40,715 bases of DNA from Gammaproteobacteria bacterium (GCA_009692345.1 SHZI01000014.1:1-40715); one strand, 5' to 3'; positions 23,929 to 40,715 are shown, counted from the first letter of the stretch. Notes: generated from the sequence alone by a model not told the origin. Numbers and translations: made by a program.

Positions 23929-24790
23929 GCAACTCAGTCATCTGGGCATCCTTTTCCTGCCACAGCTGCTGGACCCAGGCCTGAAACGCTGCCCGCACCG
24001 CCGGATCAGCGGCGTAATCCGCGTTGATGAGATGCCGGGGTATGGGCAACAGGCGGGCCCGGACGATAACCCGCCGCATTCTGCCCTGGAGGAACTGCCA
24101 GAAGGTGGGGGCACCGTCGGGATAGCAGATGGTGACGTCAAGCAGGGCCTGAAACTTGTCCCCCATGGCGTTGAGGGCCAGCGCCATGCCGCCGGCCTTC
24201 GGCTTGAGCAGGTGTACATAGGGCGACTGCTGCCCCGCGTGTTTGGCGGCCGTAAACCGGGTGCCTTCCAGAAAGTTCATCACACTGGTCGGCATCAGCG
24301 CGAACTTCTCGCAGGCCCGCCGGGTGGTGTCCTGATCCTTGCCCCGCATCTCCGGGTGCTTCTTCAGGTACTCCTCGCTGTGCCGGCGCATGAACGGAAA
24401 GTCCAGTGCCCACCAGGCCAGACCCATGACGGGCACCCAGATGAGCTGCTGCTTGAGGAAAAACTTGAGCAGCGGAATCCGGTTGTTCAGCAGGTTCTGC
24501 AGCACCAGGATGTCCACCCAGGACTGATGATTGCAGCTCACCAGGTACCAGCTGCCCCGCTGGAGCCCGTCAAAGCCCGCCACGTCCCAGGTGCAGCGCT
24601 GGGTCAGGGCCATCCAGGCACTGTTGCAGGTAATCCAGGCCCCGGCGATGAACAGCAGCACCCGGTCCAGGGTCCGGCGCAGGACCGGCACCGGGATCAG
24701 CAGCTTCAGCAGGGCAAAGACCAGCAGGATCGGCACCCAGACGAGTATGTTCACCGCCAGTAACAGTGCGGCGATAGCGCCGGTCAACAC
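23819..24790 (-). CDS. PlsC-like lysophospholipid acyltransferase (YihG type)
   Basis: Membrane acyltransferase of 323 residues. After a hydrophobic N-terminus come the catalytic NHQSWVD motif (HX4D) near residue 88, then FLKQQLIWVPVMGLAWWALD, and the substrate motif LEGTRFT near 174. The spacing and KQQL.WVP.LG.A.WALD.PFM stretch match the YihG/YihG-like branch of 1-acylglycerol-3-phosphate acyltransferases, which adjust phospholipid acyl chains. GTG at 24790 is the start used. The last roughly 40 residues (after TELLRPPAGSG) are Pro/Ser/Ala-rich, are read antisense to dps, and are not typical of the family. This suggests the gene lost its original stop. Confidence 0.82.
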   Translation of the reverse strand: MLTGAIAALLLAVNILVWVPILLVFALLKLLIPVPVLRRTLDRVLLFIAGAWITCNSAWMALTQRCTWDVAGFDGLQRGSWYLVSCNHQSWVDILVLQNLLNNRIPLLKFFLKQQLIWVPVMGLAWWALDFPFMRRHSEEYLKKHPEMRGKDQDTTRRACEKFALMPTSVMNFLEGTRFTAAKHAGQQSPYVHLLKPKAGGMALALNAMGDKFQALLDVTICYPDGAPTFWQFLQGRMRRVIVRARLLPIPRHLINADYAADPAVRAAFQAWVQQLWQEKDAQMTELLRPPAGSGASTPFSRARPAAGSADQPSADRSPQTLS

Positions 24791-24841
24791 CGGCCGGCTT
24801 CCCGCAGAACACCCATGGTCTCGTAGTAGTCCTTGAACTCC
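24791..24841 (-). pseudogene. First codons of a CbpA/DnaJ-like gene
   Basis: On the minus strand from ATG at 24841 the frame reads MEFKDYYETMGVLREAGRC and stops. MEFKDYYETMGV is how curved-DNA-binding protein CbpA (a DnaJ relative) normally begins. The rest is absent and the acyltransferase start follows at once. This is probably a deletion scar; the CbpA promoter may now serve the acyltransferase. Confidence 0.5.
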
Positions 24842-25005
24842 ATGGGAAATCAGGCTTTCCTGCGGTCGGCCCGCCCCAGTCTACGCCGCGACCCGCTGAG
24901 CGGCGCGGACCCCCGGGGAAAACTATCCGCGTTGCCCGGGCGGCCCGGCAGTATCATGGAGGCCTGCCAGTTCGGCAGCGGCCCCCCGGAGCACTTCCCT
25001 TAAGC

Positions 25006-25278
25006 ATGGCGACCCTGCAACAGCTGCAATTGCGGAAGCGCGAGCTGGAAGAAAAGCTGCACGCCGGAGACCTGTCGGTGGAACCGGCCCTGGAACTCAT
25101 GGACCGGGCGATTTCGGCCCGCACCCTGAAGGTGAAGCACAGCCGTCAGCGGCTGGATGCCACGAAGCAGGCGGTCGCCGCGGGCATGAACAAGGACGAA
25201 GCCCGGCGTATCGACACCCGGGCAATGGCCAAGAAGCTGGCCGCGATCCGCGCCAAGGCGCAGCTGAACCGGTTCTAG
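25006..25278 (+). CDS. Small basic coiled-coil protein of unknown function
   Basis: A 90-residue, highly charged helical protein (QLQLRKRELEEKL near the start, KLAAIRAKAQLNRF at the end) with heptad-like spacing and a basic C-terminal half. There is no signal peptide or membrane segment. I recognise no family. Clean coding composition, an ATG start at 25006 and compact convergent spacing with folE (18 bases) support a real gene. No partner gene indicates its role. Confidence 0.6.
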   Translation: MATLQQLQLRKRELEEKLHAGDLSVEPALELMDRAISARTLKVKHSRQRLDATKQAVAAGMNKDEARRIDTRAMAKKLAAIRAKAQLNRF

Positions 25279-25296
25279 CAAACCGCCGGCCGAGGC

Positions 25297-25905
25297 TCAG
25301 TTCCCAAGCAGCCTCAGGAACTCATTCCTGGTCTGGGGGTGCGACCGGAAGTTGCCCAGCATGCAGGAGGTGGTCATCGTCGAGTTCTGCTTTTCCACGC
25401 CCCGCATCATCATGCACATGTGCTGGGCCTCGATCACCACGCCGACGCCCTTGCCACCGATCGCTGACTGCACGCACTCGGCGATCTGCTTGGTGAGCAC
25501 CTCCTGGATCTGCAGGCGGCGCGCGTAGAAATCCACGATCCGGGCAATCTTCGACAGGCCCAGCACCTTGCCGTTGGGCAGGTAGGCCACGTTGCACTTG
25601 CCGATGAACGGCAGCATGTGGTGCTCGCACATGGAGTACATCTCGATGTTGCGGACGATCACCATCTCGTCCGTGTCACTGGTGAACACGGCTTCGTTGA
25701 TCAGCTCGCTGATGTCCTGCCGGTACCCGCGGGTCAGGAAGTAGAAGGCCTTGGCCGCGCGCTCGGGGGTCTTCACCAGACCCTCCCGCTGCACGTTCTC
25801 ACCCAGCAGGGTGATGATGTCCCGGAAACGGTCAGTCATTGTGTCGATGGCACGCTTCTCGTCGTGCTCGGACACCGGAAGTTTCATGAGAGGATGATGG
25901 GGCAC
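25297..25905 (-). CDS. folE: GTP cyclohydrolase I
   Basis: Makes 7,8-dihydroneopterin triphosphate from GTP, the start of folate and other pterin pathways. The 202 residues fit. The zinc site is intact: [19 protein letters not shown] near residue 92 (Cys and His ligands) and the later cysteine in [11 protein letters not shown]. The substrate-pocket stretch [10 protein letters not shown] is near 45. GTG at 25905 is preferred to the ATG at 25887 because AGGAG lies about 8 bases upstream of it. It starts 33 bases after the second NRPS gene stops, same strand, so it could be cotranscribed. A pterin role in the peptide product is not implied; housekeeping is more likely. Confidence 0.92.
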   Translation of the reverse strand: MPHHPLMKLPVSEHDEKRAIDTMTDRFRDIITLLGENVQREGLVKTPERAAKAFYFLTRGYRQDISELINEAVFTSDTDEMVIVRNIEMYSMCEHHMLPFIGKCNVAYLPNGKVLGLSKIARIVDFYARRLQIQEVLTKQIAECVQSAIGGKGVGVVIEAQHMCMMMRGVEKQNSTMTTSCMLGNFRSHPQTRNEFLRLLGN

Positions 25906-25938
25906 TGGGCCGGCTCCTGAATGATCTTGTTACGGAGT

Positions 25939-32255
<6,317 letters not shown>

Positions 32256-32259
<4 letters not shown>

Positions 32260-35200
32260 TGCGCTTCACCGGGATCAGGATGCCGGGCGAGGCGGGGAAT
32301 GGGCGGCAGAGGCCGCAATGATGGCCCGCCAACGCGGGCGGCGAGGCCACGCACCGTCGGCGCTTCGAAAACGCTGATGAGCGGCAGCTCGGTACCGAGG
32401 CGCTCCGCAATCGCAGCGACCAGCCGGGTGGCCAGGAGTGAGTGCCCGCCGAGTTCAAAGAAGTCGTCAGTGACGCCGACCGTAACGCCGAGCAATTCGC
32501 GAAAGATCCCCGCCAGGGCTGCCTCGATCTCACCGGTAGGAGCGGCTTTAGCCGCGATTCCCCTGACCGGCAAGGCGGTGGTCGCGGCGCAAGCCGCTCC
32601 TTCCGGCGCTCCTGCGGGCAACGCATCCAGCGTCAGATCCGGCGCTGCCGCCACCTCCTCGAGCAACGCGACGTACTGCTCCAGGAGACCGTTCACCTGC
32701 GCGGCGTCGTAGAGGTCCGTGCGCCAGGCGAGGGCCAGCCGGAGGCAGCCCTCCTCCATGGCCGCGTGGAGATTCAGGTCGAACTTCACCGTCTCGCTCT
32801 GCACGGTCTCAACCTGAACCTCCAGTCCGTCCAGCTCCAGCGGCTGCTGGGGCTGGTTGTGCAGCGCGAACAACACCTGGACCAGCGGGCTGTGGGCGAG
32901 GGAGCGGCGGGGCTTCAGGACTTCGACCAGCTTCTCGAAGGGGACGTCCGCGTTCTCGAAGGCCTGGAGGGTCATCTGGCGCACGCGGCCGAGCACTTCC
33001 CGGAACGTGGCGGCACCCTTGAGTTCCGTGCGCAGCACCAGCGTGTTGACGAAGAAACCAATCAGACCTTCCAGGGCCTGGTGGGTGCGGCCAGCGACGG
33101 GCGTCCCGACCAGCACGTCGTCCACTGCGGCCAGTCGAGCCAGTACCACCTTGAAACCCGCCAGCAGCACCATGAACAACGTGCAGCCCTGCGCAATGGC
33201 GAGGGCGTCCAGCGCGGCAACAGTTTCCGGCGGCACGACCCGGTCGATCCAGGCGCCCCGGTTGCTGACGACGACCGCCCCGCCCTCCCGCACCGGGAGG
33301 GCCAGCAGCGGCGGCGCTCCCGCGAGGGCTCTCCGCCAGAATTCCAGCTGCTCGGACCACCGGCCATTGACGACCGCCTGCTGCTGCCACAAGGCGTAGT
33401 CCGCGTACTGCAGGGGCAAAGCAGGCAGGGACGCTACCCCGCCGCGACGGGCGGCGTTATAGAGCACAGCCAGTTCCCGACTGAGCACGCTGAAGGACCA
33501 GCCGTCGGCGATGAGGTGGTGCATCACGACGAGGAGTTGGTGATCGTCGGGGCCGGTGGCGAGTACCGTGACCCGGACGAGAGGGGCAACACTGAGATCG
33601 AAGGGCTGGGCAATCAGGGTGCGGATCTCTGTTGAGTTCGCGCCTAAAGGCGCTCCTACCGTGACGGAGCTTGACGAAGCAATCGCCTGGGCGGGCACGC
33701 CGGCTTTCTCGACAAAGGCGGTGCGCAGCGTTTCGTGGCGCGCCACGAGGGCATCCAGGGCGGCCTGCAAAGCCTGCCGGTCGAGGGGGCCGCGCAGACG
33801 CAGGAGCCAGTGCAGGTGATAGGCGCCCGTGCCGGGCTGGAGGCGTTCGAGGAACCACAACCGCTGCTGCATCGGCGACAGCGGCAGGGGCTCGCCGGCC
33901 TTGCGAGGCCGAGCCCTGGGCCCCAGCTGCAACGGCGCTCCCGGCCCACCCAGGCGCGCCGCCAGACCCCGGGGTGTCGGCGCTTCAAACACCGTCCGCA
34001 GTGGCACTTCCCTCTGCAGCGCCTCCCGGAGTCGGGCCACCAGCCGCGTGGCCAGCAGCGAATGCCCGCCCGCGCGGAAGAAATCCTCGTCCGCGCCGAT
34101 GACAGCGACCCCGAGCAGGTCCGCGTAAAGCCGGCAGATGAGGGCCTCCACAGCACCGGTAGGAGCGGCTTTAGCCGCGATCGCTTGCGGTATCGCGCCT
34201 AAAGGCGCTCCTACAGCCGCTGAAGCAAGCGCTGCCCGATCAACCTTGCCGTTCGGGGTGAGCGGCAAGCCCGGCAGCCAGAGGAAGACTGCAGGCACCA
34301 GCTGCTCCGGCAGGCGGCGGCCCAATGCCTGCCGCAACTCGTCCCGGGTAGCGGGCTCACCCCGGGCCACGAGCCAGGCGACGAGCTGTGACTCCCCGCC
34401 CGCAGTGTTCTGCAGACCCACCGCCGCCGCGGCAACGGCAGGCAGGGCCGTCAGGCAGGCCTCGATTTCGGCAGGCTCGATGCGGAAACCCCGGAGCTTG
34501 AACTGGGCGTCGCTGCGACCGAGCAGCTCCAGCTGCCCTGACCGGTTCCACCGCGCACGGTCGCCCGTGCGGTAGAGGCGCGCGCCCGCGGTGCCATTGA
34601 ATGGATCGGTCGCAAACTTTTCTGCCGTCCGCAGAGGAGCGTTCCAGTAGCCGGTCGCTACGCCACCACCGCCGATGCAGAGTTCGCCGGGCACGCCCCG
34701 GGGCGCCAGTCCCCCGTGGGCATCCAGCACATAGATCGACACGCCGGGAAAGGGCTTGCCGATGGGCACCGACCCGTCCACCGCTGCTGTGCGGGCTTCG
34801 AACCAGGTGCTGTCGATGGTGGCCTCCGCTGTGCCGTAGGAGTTGACAAGACGGGTCCCGGTTGTAGTGAGAAGCCGCAGAGCCTCGAGATCGCTGCCGT
34901 ACCAGTGGTCGGAGCCGACGATGAGCAGGCGCAATGGCGGGAGATTTTCGCCGGCCGCGGCGCAATGCTCCAGCAGCAGCCGCAGGACGGCCGGAACAAA
35001 CTCGGCCACGCGGATGTGCGCGTCACGGAGCAGCGCCAGCAGCGCCGGAGGATCCAGCACCACGTCCCGGGGACACACCACGAGCGCGCCACCGGTGCAG
35101 AGCGCGCGCACCCAGTCGCCGGTAAACACGTCGAAGGCAGCGCTGGCCATCTGCAGGTGCGCCTCCCCCGGCTGGAGTTCGTAGGCCGACTGCCAGCCGT

Positions 35201-38200
35201 TGAGGGCGTGGGTGAGATTCCCGTGGCTGACCACCACACCCTTGGGGCGGCCGGTGGACCCGGAGGTGAAGAGCACATAGGCGGGATCGTCAGATCCCAA
35301 AGCCAGCGCCGGGTCGGTAGCGGAGCACCTTGCGATGGCGGCCCGGTCGGCGTCCAGGTCAGCACGCCAGGCTGTGGGCGTCAGGCTGGCCTCAGTGACT
35401 GCGTTGACGATGAGCCCGCAGAGCGTCGCATCCGCCGCCATGCCGGCCAGCCGCTCCGGTGGATAGGCCGGGTCCAGAGGTACGTAGGCGGCACCGGTCT
35501 TCAGCACGGCGAGCACAGCGACGAGATAGTCGGTGGAGCGCGGGAGGCAGATACCGACGCGGGCGCCCCTGCCCGCGCCCCGGGCGATGAGGTAGTGAGC
35601 CAGGCGGTTGGCGGCGGCGTCGAGGGCCCCGTAGCTGCGTGACTCGCCGTCGAGGATGACGGCCGGCGCCTCCGGCGACTGTCGAGCCCGGGCTGCGACC
35701 CGCTCGTGCACCAGTGCGCCGACGGTAGATGCAGGCGCACCACGCCCGAGCGCCAGCACAGCCTGTTGGTCGCTGGCACCGAGCAGCGGCAGGCGGGAGA
35801 GCGCCTGCGCGGGGTCGCCCAACGCGCTCCCGAGCAACGTCAGATAGCTGTCTGCCAGCTGCTCGATCGTCTCCGCAGCGAAGAGATCCGTGGCGTACTC
35901 GAAAGTCAGCGCCAGTCCGTCGCGCTCGACCGCTGCCGTCAGTGTCAGGTCGAAGCTGGACACGCCCTGGTCAATTAGCCGGTCCACCTTGAGTTCCAGC
36001 GGTCCCACCCGCCGGGTGCGCTCCGGCACCTGCACCAGGTTGAACAGCACCTGGAAGACCGGGCTGCGGCGGAGCGAGCGCTCTGGTGCGAGCACCTCCA
36101 CCAGTTGCTCGAAGGGCACCTCCTGGTGCGCCTGGGCATCGAGGGCCGTGTTGCGGACGCGGGCGAGAAGTTCACTGAAGGATGGATCACCGGACAGGTC
36201 CGTGCGCATCACCAGTGTGTTGATAAACAGGCCGACGATGGGCTCTACATCCGCCGTGAGTCGACCCTCCACGGGCGTTCCGACCAGCAGGTCGACCGCA
36301 CCGGAGTAACGGTGGAGCAGCGCCTTGAAGGCCGCGAGCAGCACCATGTAGGGCGTGCACTCCGCGTGCCTGGCGAAGGCGGACAGGGCGCTGGCCACGT
36401 TGCCCGGGAGCGCGGCCGGCACGCTCCGCTGCACCCAGGCTCCGGCGAAGCGCTGCTCCGCCGGCCGGGGCCGGTCGGTCGGCAGTTCGAGGGCGGTGGG
36501 CGCGTTGGCGAGCCGCTGCCGCCACCAGTCGAGAGCGCGCTGCAGGCGCGGGGCACCGCTCTGCGCCCGCTGCCGCCGCGCAAACTCCGCATAGGTCAGG
36601 GGCAACGGGGGCCAGTCCGGCGCCACGCCCTCCAGGGCGGCGGCCCAGGCGACGGCCAGTTCGGCAAACAGACTGTGGTTCGACGTGGCGTCCGTCACGA
36701 TGTGCGGCGCTACCAGCAGCAGGTGGTGGTCCTGCGGGCCCGTCTGCAGCAGCGTCACGCGCAGCAGCGGGCCCTGCTCGAGGTCGAAGGGCCGGCGGGA
36801 GAGCGTTGCGAGCGTGCTCGCCAGTTCGTCCGCCGGCCCCACAGTAAGTACTGCCAGCGGCAACGGGCCAGCCGGATCCGTCACGGGCTGGGGACGGCCA
36901 GCCACGTTCAGGAAGCGGGTGCGCAGCGCCGGGTGGCGGGCCACCAGGGCGTCGAGAGCAACCCGGAGCGCCGGCAGAGCCAGCGGGCCTAAGCAGCGGA
37001 TGGTCCAGGCCACGTTGTAGGCGGGACTGCCCGGATCCAGCTGCTCGAGGAACCAGAGCCTCTCCTGACCAAAGGACACGGTGGCTGGCCGGGACGGGTC
37101 CTCCGCCGGCGGTGGCTCGTCAACCAATACAGGGCGCCGGGCAGCGATCTCCTCCGCCAGGGCCGCGATCGTCGGTGCCACGAAGAGCGCGCGCAGTTCC
37201 AGATCCACGCCGCAGGTGCTGCGGATGCGGGTCAGCAGGCGCGCGGCCAGCAGCGAGTGGCCACCGAGGTCAAAGAAATTGTCGTGGACGGAAGGCAGAG
37301 GCCCGCCGAGCACTTCGGACCAGAGGCCGGCGAGCTGCGCCTCCAGTGCCGTGCAGGGCGCGAGGCCGGTCGGCCCAAGGTTGCGCAGGAGCGGCGTCCC
37401 ATCACCGGCAGCGACGAAGCGCAGGCGGTCGAGCTTGCCGCTGGGGGTCAGGGGCAGAGCGGGCAGTTCGCGCCACTCCGCAGGCACCATCCAGGCCGGA
37501 AGTTGCGCCTGCAGGTGGGCCCGCAGGGCCTCGACAGCCAGGGGCCCGGCACCGGACTTCACGACACCCGCCACCAGCACAGCCCCGGTCCCGTCGCCTG
37601 CGATACCGACGACGGCCGCCGCGACCTGCGGGTGGGCCGCCAGGGTCTGTTCGATTTCCGCCGGCTCGATGCGCTGCCCCCGCAGCTTGAACTGGGCGTC
37701 GAGGCGCTCGAGCAACTCCACCTGGCCGTCCGGGAGGAACCGGGCCCGGTCCCCCGTGCGATACACCCGCTCCTCACGCATCCCGGGGACGGCGAGGCGC
37801 CGGAACTTCTCTGCGGTGAGCGCGGGCCGCTGCCAGTAACCGGCCCCCACGCCGAGGCCCGCCACCTGCAGTTCCCCTGGGAACCCCGGCGGCAGGGGCT
37901 CGCCGGCCGCGTCCAGGATGTAGACGCGGGCATTGCCGACCGGCCGGCCTATGGGCACCCGGGCAGCGTCCGCTACCAGCTCCCGCGTGTCGCAGGCGGT
38001 GGCATCCCAGATCTCCGACGTGCCGTAGGTATTGAGCAGGGTCATGCCCGGCAGCAGGCGCCGGCACGCGGTGACCAGTGCCGGTGGCAGCGGCTCACCA
38101 CTGACGATGCAGAAGCGGAGCGCGGGCAGGGGCGTGGCCGTCGCGGCAAGCTCGTCCAGCAGGGCGCGCAGCAGGGAGGGCACGAGCACCAGCTGGGTGA

Positions 38201-40715
38201 CGCCCGTCCGGGCCAGGAACGCGGGCAACCGGCGCGGGTCTGTCGCGAGGTCGTCGGGCACGATCTGCAGCGGCACGCCGTGCCCCAGTGCGCCGAAGAT
38301 CTCCCACCAGGCATCAATGAAGTTCGGCGTCGTGCGCAGCGCAAACACCTCGCCGGCGCCGAACCCGAAAGTGCGCCACAGCCAGTGACAGCGGTTCACG
38401 GCAGACTCGTGGGTCGTGAATGCACCCTTTGGCTGGCCGCTGGAACCGGAGGTGTAGAGCAGGAAGGCGGGTGCAGGAGCGCCGCCGGGTGCGACCGGGT
38501 CTTCCTTTGAGGAGCGTCTCAGCGACGATGGGGAAGACCCGGTCGCACCCGGCGGCGCTGCGACCACCTCGCCATCCACGAGCACCAGCGTCAATGCCAG
38601 CTGCGCATCCCGGGCCATGAACTCGAGCCTCGCCGGCGGCAAGCCCGGATCCAGCGGTACGACGGTGCCACCCGCCCGCAGCACCGCGAGCACGGCCAGC
38701 ACCAGTTCCGGCGTCCGGCCGATCGCGATACCCACGTGCCGGCCGCTGACGCCCTGGTCCCGCAGTTCTGTGGCCAGTTTGGCGGCGAGGGCGGCGCTCC
38801 GCGCGGCCAGCTCGCCGTAGCTCCAGTCACGCTGCTCACCCCGCAGGGCAACCGCATTGGGCGTCCGGGCGGCCTGAGCGAGGAACCACTCGTGCAGGGT
38901 CCGCTCGAGGGGCACCGGGAACGCGCTGTCATTCCAGTCCACCAGTACCCGCTGGCGCTCAACCCTGTCGAGCAGTGCCAGGCGTTCCAGCGGTTCGTCC
39001 GGCCGGGCGAGGAGCTCAGTCAGCAGGGTCCGCAACCGCTGGGGTAACTGCTCCGCCACCCAGTCCTCCAGCGCCGCTGAGGACCAGGCGAAGTAGCCGG
39101 ACAGCCCGGCGCCCTCACCCGCGTCCCGCAGCGCACACTCCAGGTCGTAGTAGGACGCGCGGGCTGCTGGCACGGACAGGATTTCGAACTCCAGATCACG
39201 GTTGCCCTGCTGGGCAGGCAGCGCAGGCTCCCAGGAAAAGAGGATCTGGAACAGCGGATGTACGCCCAGCTCCCGGACCGGCGCGACCGCGGCGACGACC
39301 GTTGAGAACGGGACTGTCCGGTAGTGGAACGTCTCGAGGGTGGCGGCGCGCTCCACCTGCAGCTGCCCACGAAATGACTGCTGCAGGTTCACCGGAACGC
39401 GGAGCACCACCGGATTGACGAGACAGCCGACGACCTCCCGCAGTTCCGGCGTGTCCCGCAGGGTCATGGGCGTGCCGATGCAGATGTCGGGCTGCCCCGT
39501 CAGGCGCGCAAGCAGCACGCGGAAGGCAGCGAGCAGCGTCATGTAGGGCGTCGCGTTGGCGGTCCGCGCGAGCTGGCGCAGACCGTCGGCGAGTTCCGCC
39601 TCCAGGGTGAAGGGCACGCGCCGGGAAACCCGCTCGCCCCGGGGCGGCCGGACCAGCGCCTCCAGCGCCGGTGGTGGCAGATTCGCGAGGCGCTGCCGCC
39701 ACCAGTCGAGAGCGGCCGGCGCGGCAGACCCCGTTTGCCAGGCAGGCAGAGCGGCGAGAGCCGCGTAAGACAGTGGGGCCGGCAGGCCGGCAGCGGCAGA
39801 GTTGTCGTACAGCCGCGCCAGGTCGGCCTGGAGCACGGGCACGGAGAGCCCGTCCGCCACGATGTGATGGGCAGTCACGAGCAGCACGTGGGACTCTGCG
39901 CTGTGCCGACAGAGCACCGGACGGACCAGCGGCCCGCGGGCCAGGTCGAAGTGCTCCCGGAGTGCCGCCTCGGCAATGGGGATGAGTTCCGACTCGGCGG
40001 CAATGGGGACATGCCTCATTTCGCCGTGCCTTGTCTTTTCATGCCTCATGTCGCGAGGCGAAATGAGGCATGTCCCCAATTCTTCGGCAAAGGTGGCGGT
40101 GAGTATCGGGTGGCGCGCGAGCAGACGCCGCCAGGCCTGTTCCAGTCTCCCGGCATCGAGGGGGCCGCTGATGCGGAGCGCAAACTGCTCGCTCGCGCTC
40201 GTGTCCCCCGGGTACAGGGTGTGGAGAAACCACAGACTCTGCTGACTGAAAGTGAGCGGCGTCCGGCCCGCAACAGTCTGCGTTGCCGGTACAGGAGCGG
40301 GTGCGGCTACTGCCCTCACTCGCCCCAGTGCCACTGCCAGGGGCCCGGCAAAGTGCTCCTCCATATACCGCACCAGGCCGGCGATACTCGGCGCCTCGAA
40401 CAGCGCGGCGAGGGGCACTCCGGCGTTCAGCCAGCGCTGCAGCCGGGTGATCAGCTGGACAGCCGCAATGGAGTCACCCCCCAGTTCGAAAAAGTCGTCC
40501 TCAACGCCCAGGGACTCCAGGCCGAGGACCTCCGTCCACAAACCGGACACGGCGTGCTCCGCGGCGGAGCGCGGGGCCACCCGGGGACCCGCGAGCCGGG
40601 GTCGCGCCGCGCCGGGGGCGGGCAACGCCTCCCGGTCCAGCTTGCCGCCGACCCCCAGGGGCAATTCGGCGAGGAAGACCCAGCTCTGGGGAATGAGATG
40701 TTCCGGCACCCGCTT
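32256..40715 (-). CDS. Non-ribosomal peptide synthetase, (A)-T-C-A-T-C-A-T-C-T, 5' end outside window
   Basis: At least 2819 residues; the frame is open to the window edge and begins inside an A domain (GGKLDR near 40640), so the ATG at 40709 is not a start. Order by coordinate: T (GGDSIAA, 40465); C (HHIVADG, 39860); A (LLYTSGSSGQPKG, 38440); T (37260); C with a degenerate active site (PHIVTDA, 36695); A (FTSGSTGRPKG, 35255); T (34065); C (HHLIADGW, 33505); T (32445). The final module has no A domain. Pocket residues: first A about IDWVIS then T, D/A, lacking the Asp that binds alpha-amino groups and close to the beta-alanine code; second A DVGEIGSIDK, the known ornithine code. Five palindromic elements lie in frame. 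The stop overlaps the next NRPS start. Confidence 0.93.
32536..32602. repeat. In-frame inverted pair of repeat units at the C-T junction lacking an A domain
   Basis: A plus-strand unit (from 32536, GTAGGAGCG then GCTTTAGCCGCGA) and a minus-strand unit (32582-32602) face each other with 24 bases between. The 19-base arms match at 17 positions. The NRPS strand reads ALPVRGIAAKAAPTGE, exactly where an adenylation domain would be expected. A further GGCGCTCCTGCGGGC follows at 32605-32619. Confidence 0.88.
33638..33659 (-). repeat. In-frame single repeat unit in a C-domain loop
   Basis: On the NRPS strand it reads GTAGGAGCG then CCTTTAGGCGCGA, giving VGAPLGA in the protein. It lies between LRTAFVEKAGVPAQAI and EIRTLIAQPFDLS, a variable surface loop in the N-lobe of condensation domains. 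The reading frame used avoids the TAG that the unit carries in another frame. Confidence 0.85.
34159..34214. repeat. In-frame inverted pair of repeat units in an A-T linker
   Basis: A plus-strand unit (34159-34180) and a minus-strand unit (34193-34214), each 22 bases and differing only in the paired stem bases (GGCTTTAGCC against GCCTTTAGGC), face each other across 12 bases. The NRPS strand reads VGAPLGAIPQAIAAKAAPTG between NGKVDR and the T domain. This BIME-like arrangement is normally extragenic. Confidence 0.92.
38474..38562. repeat. In-frame palindromic element inside an A domain, before the P-loop motif
   Basis: Perfect 28-base arms (38478-38505, 38532-38559) around a 26-base centre. 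The protein reads ATGSSPSSLRRSSKEDPVAP just before FLLYTSGSSGQPKG (A3 motif). The inner 52 bases are the reverse complement of the element at 26170-26221, while the outer stems differ but still pair fully. The loop between motifs A2 and A3 is variable in length in A domains, so an insertion can be tolerated. Confidence 0.92.
40005..40077. repeat. In-frame palindromic element of a different family in a C-domain loop
   Basis: Perfect 21-base arms (40005-40025 and 40057-40077) starting GGGGACATGCCTCATTTCGCC in one direction, with a 31-base loop that contains a third partial copy (CATGCCTCATGTCGC). The protein reads GTCLISPRDMRHEKTRHGEM then RHVPI, between LTATFAEE and ELIPIAEAALREHFDL. This is the same C-domain loop hit at 33638. 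A short word GGCAATGGGGA occurs at both 39972 and 39999, perhaps a local duplication. Confidence 0.92.

Noticed and set aside
32442-33635. Plus-strand open frame of 397 codons opposite the first NRPS gene
   Set aside because: It lies antisense to intact C and T domains and shows no domain or plausible start signal.
40707-40709. ATG as the start of the first NRPS gene
   Set aside because: The frame is open to the window edge and already lies inside an adenylation domain, so the true start is outside the window.

Overview
The window is GC-rich, gene-dense bacterial chromosome. The gene families (CysB-type regulator, CysG fused siroheme synthase, CyoE/CtaB, an EptA-type enzyme, Dps, a YihG-type acyltransferase) and the dispersed palindromes headed G(T/C)AGGAGCG point to a gammaproteobacterium, perhaps near Xanthomonadales or a related order. 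The order is an inference; there is no rRNA in the window.

Layout. (1) 1-3283: an MFS transporter cut by the window edge, a paraoxonase/SMP-30-like protein and heme O synthase. (2) 3582-12816: a sulfur/tetrapyrrole block. cysH and cysB converge on a perfect palindrome. A tightly packed operon cysG-cysK-hemA-hemCD-hemB-hemL then encodes, in principle, every step from glutamyl-tRNA to siroheme, next to PAPS reductase and cysteine synthase. HemA is short and HemC lacks the usual cofactor cysteine, so this looks like a divergent, perhaps dedicated, siroheme pathway. (3) 12820-21250: an accessory stretch of gene fragments (hotdog thioesterase, TPR-like, spermidine synthase, AroB, TesB-like, IS91 transposase, SGNH acyltransferase, SthA) among a few intact genes (EptA, an AT-rich secreted glycosidase-like protein, a probable hexameric tyrosine-coordinated heme protein, a CPBP protease). 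(4) 21298-25905: ordinary genes (serine hydrolase, EamA transporter, Dps, PlsC-like acyltransferase, a small coiled-coil protein, FolE). (5) 25939-40715: two overlapping minus-strand NRPS genes, the first running off the window. Their combined order is (A)-T-C-A-T-C-A-T-C-T followed by C-A-T-C-A-T. There is no thioesterase, and one module lacks its adenylation domain. Specificity pockets suggest beta-alanine, ornithine, [no A], glycine and an unassigned residue.

The most unusual feature is a set of at least seven palindromic repeat elements inside the NRPS reading frames. All are read through in frame, and they sit in interdomain linkers or surface loops. One 52-bp core occurs twice in opposite orientations, and one element marks the scar where an adenylation domain is missing. 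Relatives of these repeats lie between genes, where they supply the stop codons of cysH and cysB. A second repeat family does the same for hemL and a thioesterase remnant. The repeats therefore seem to be actively shaping protein ends and linkers here.
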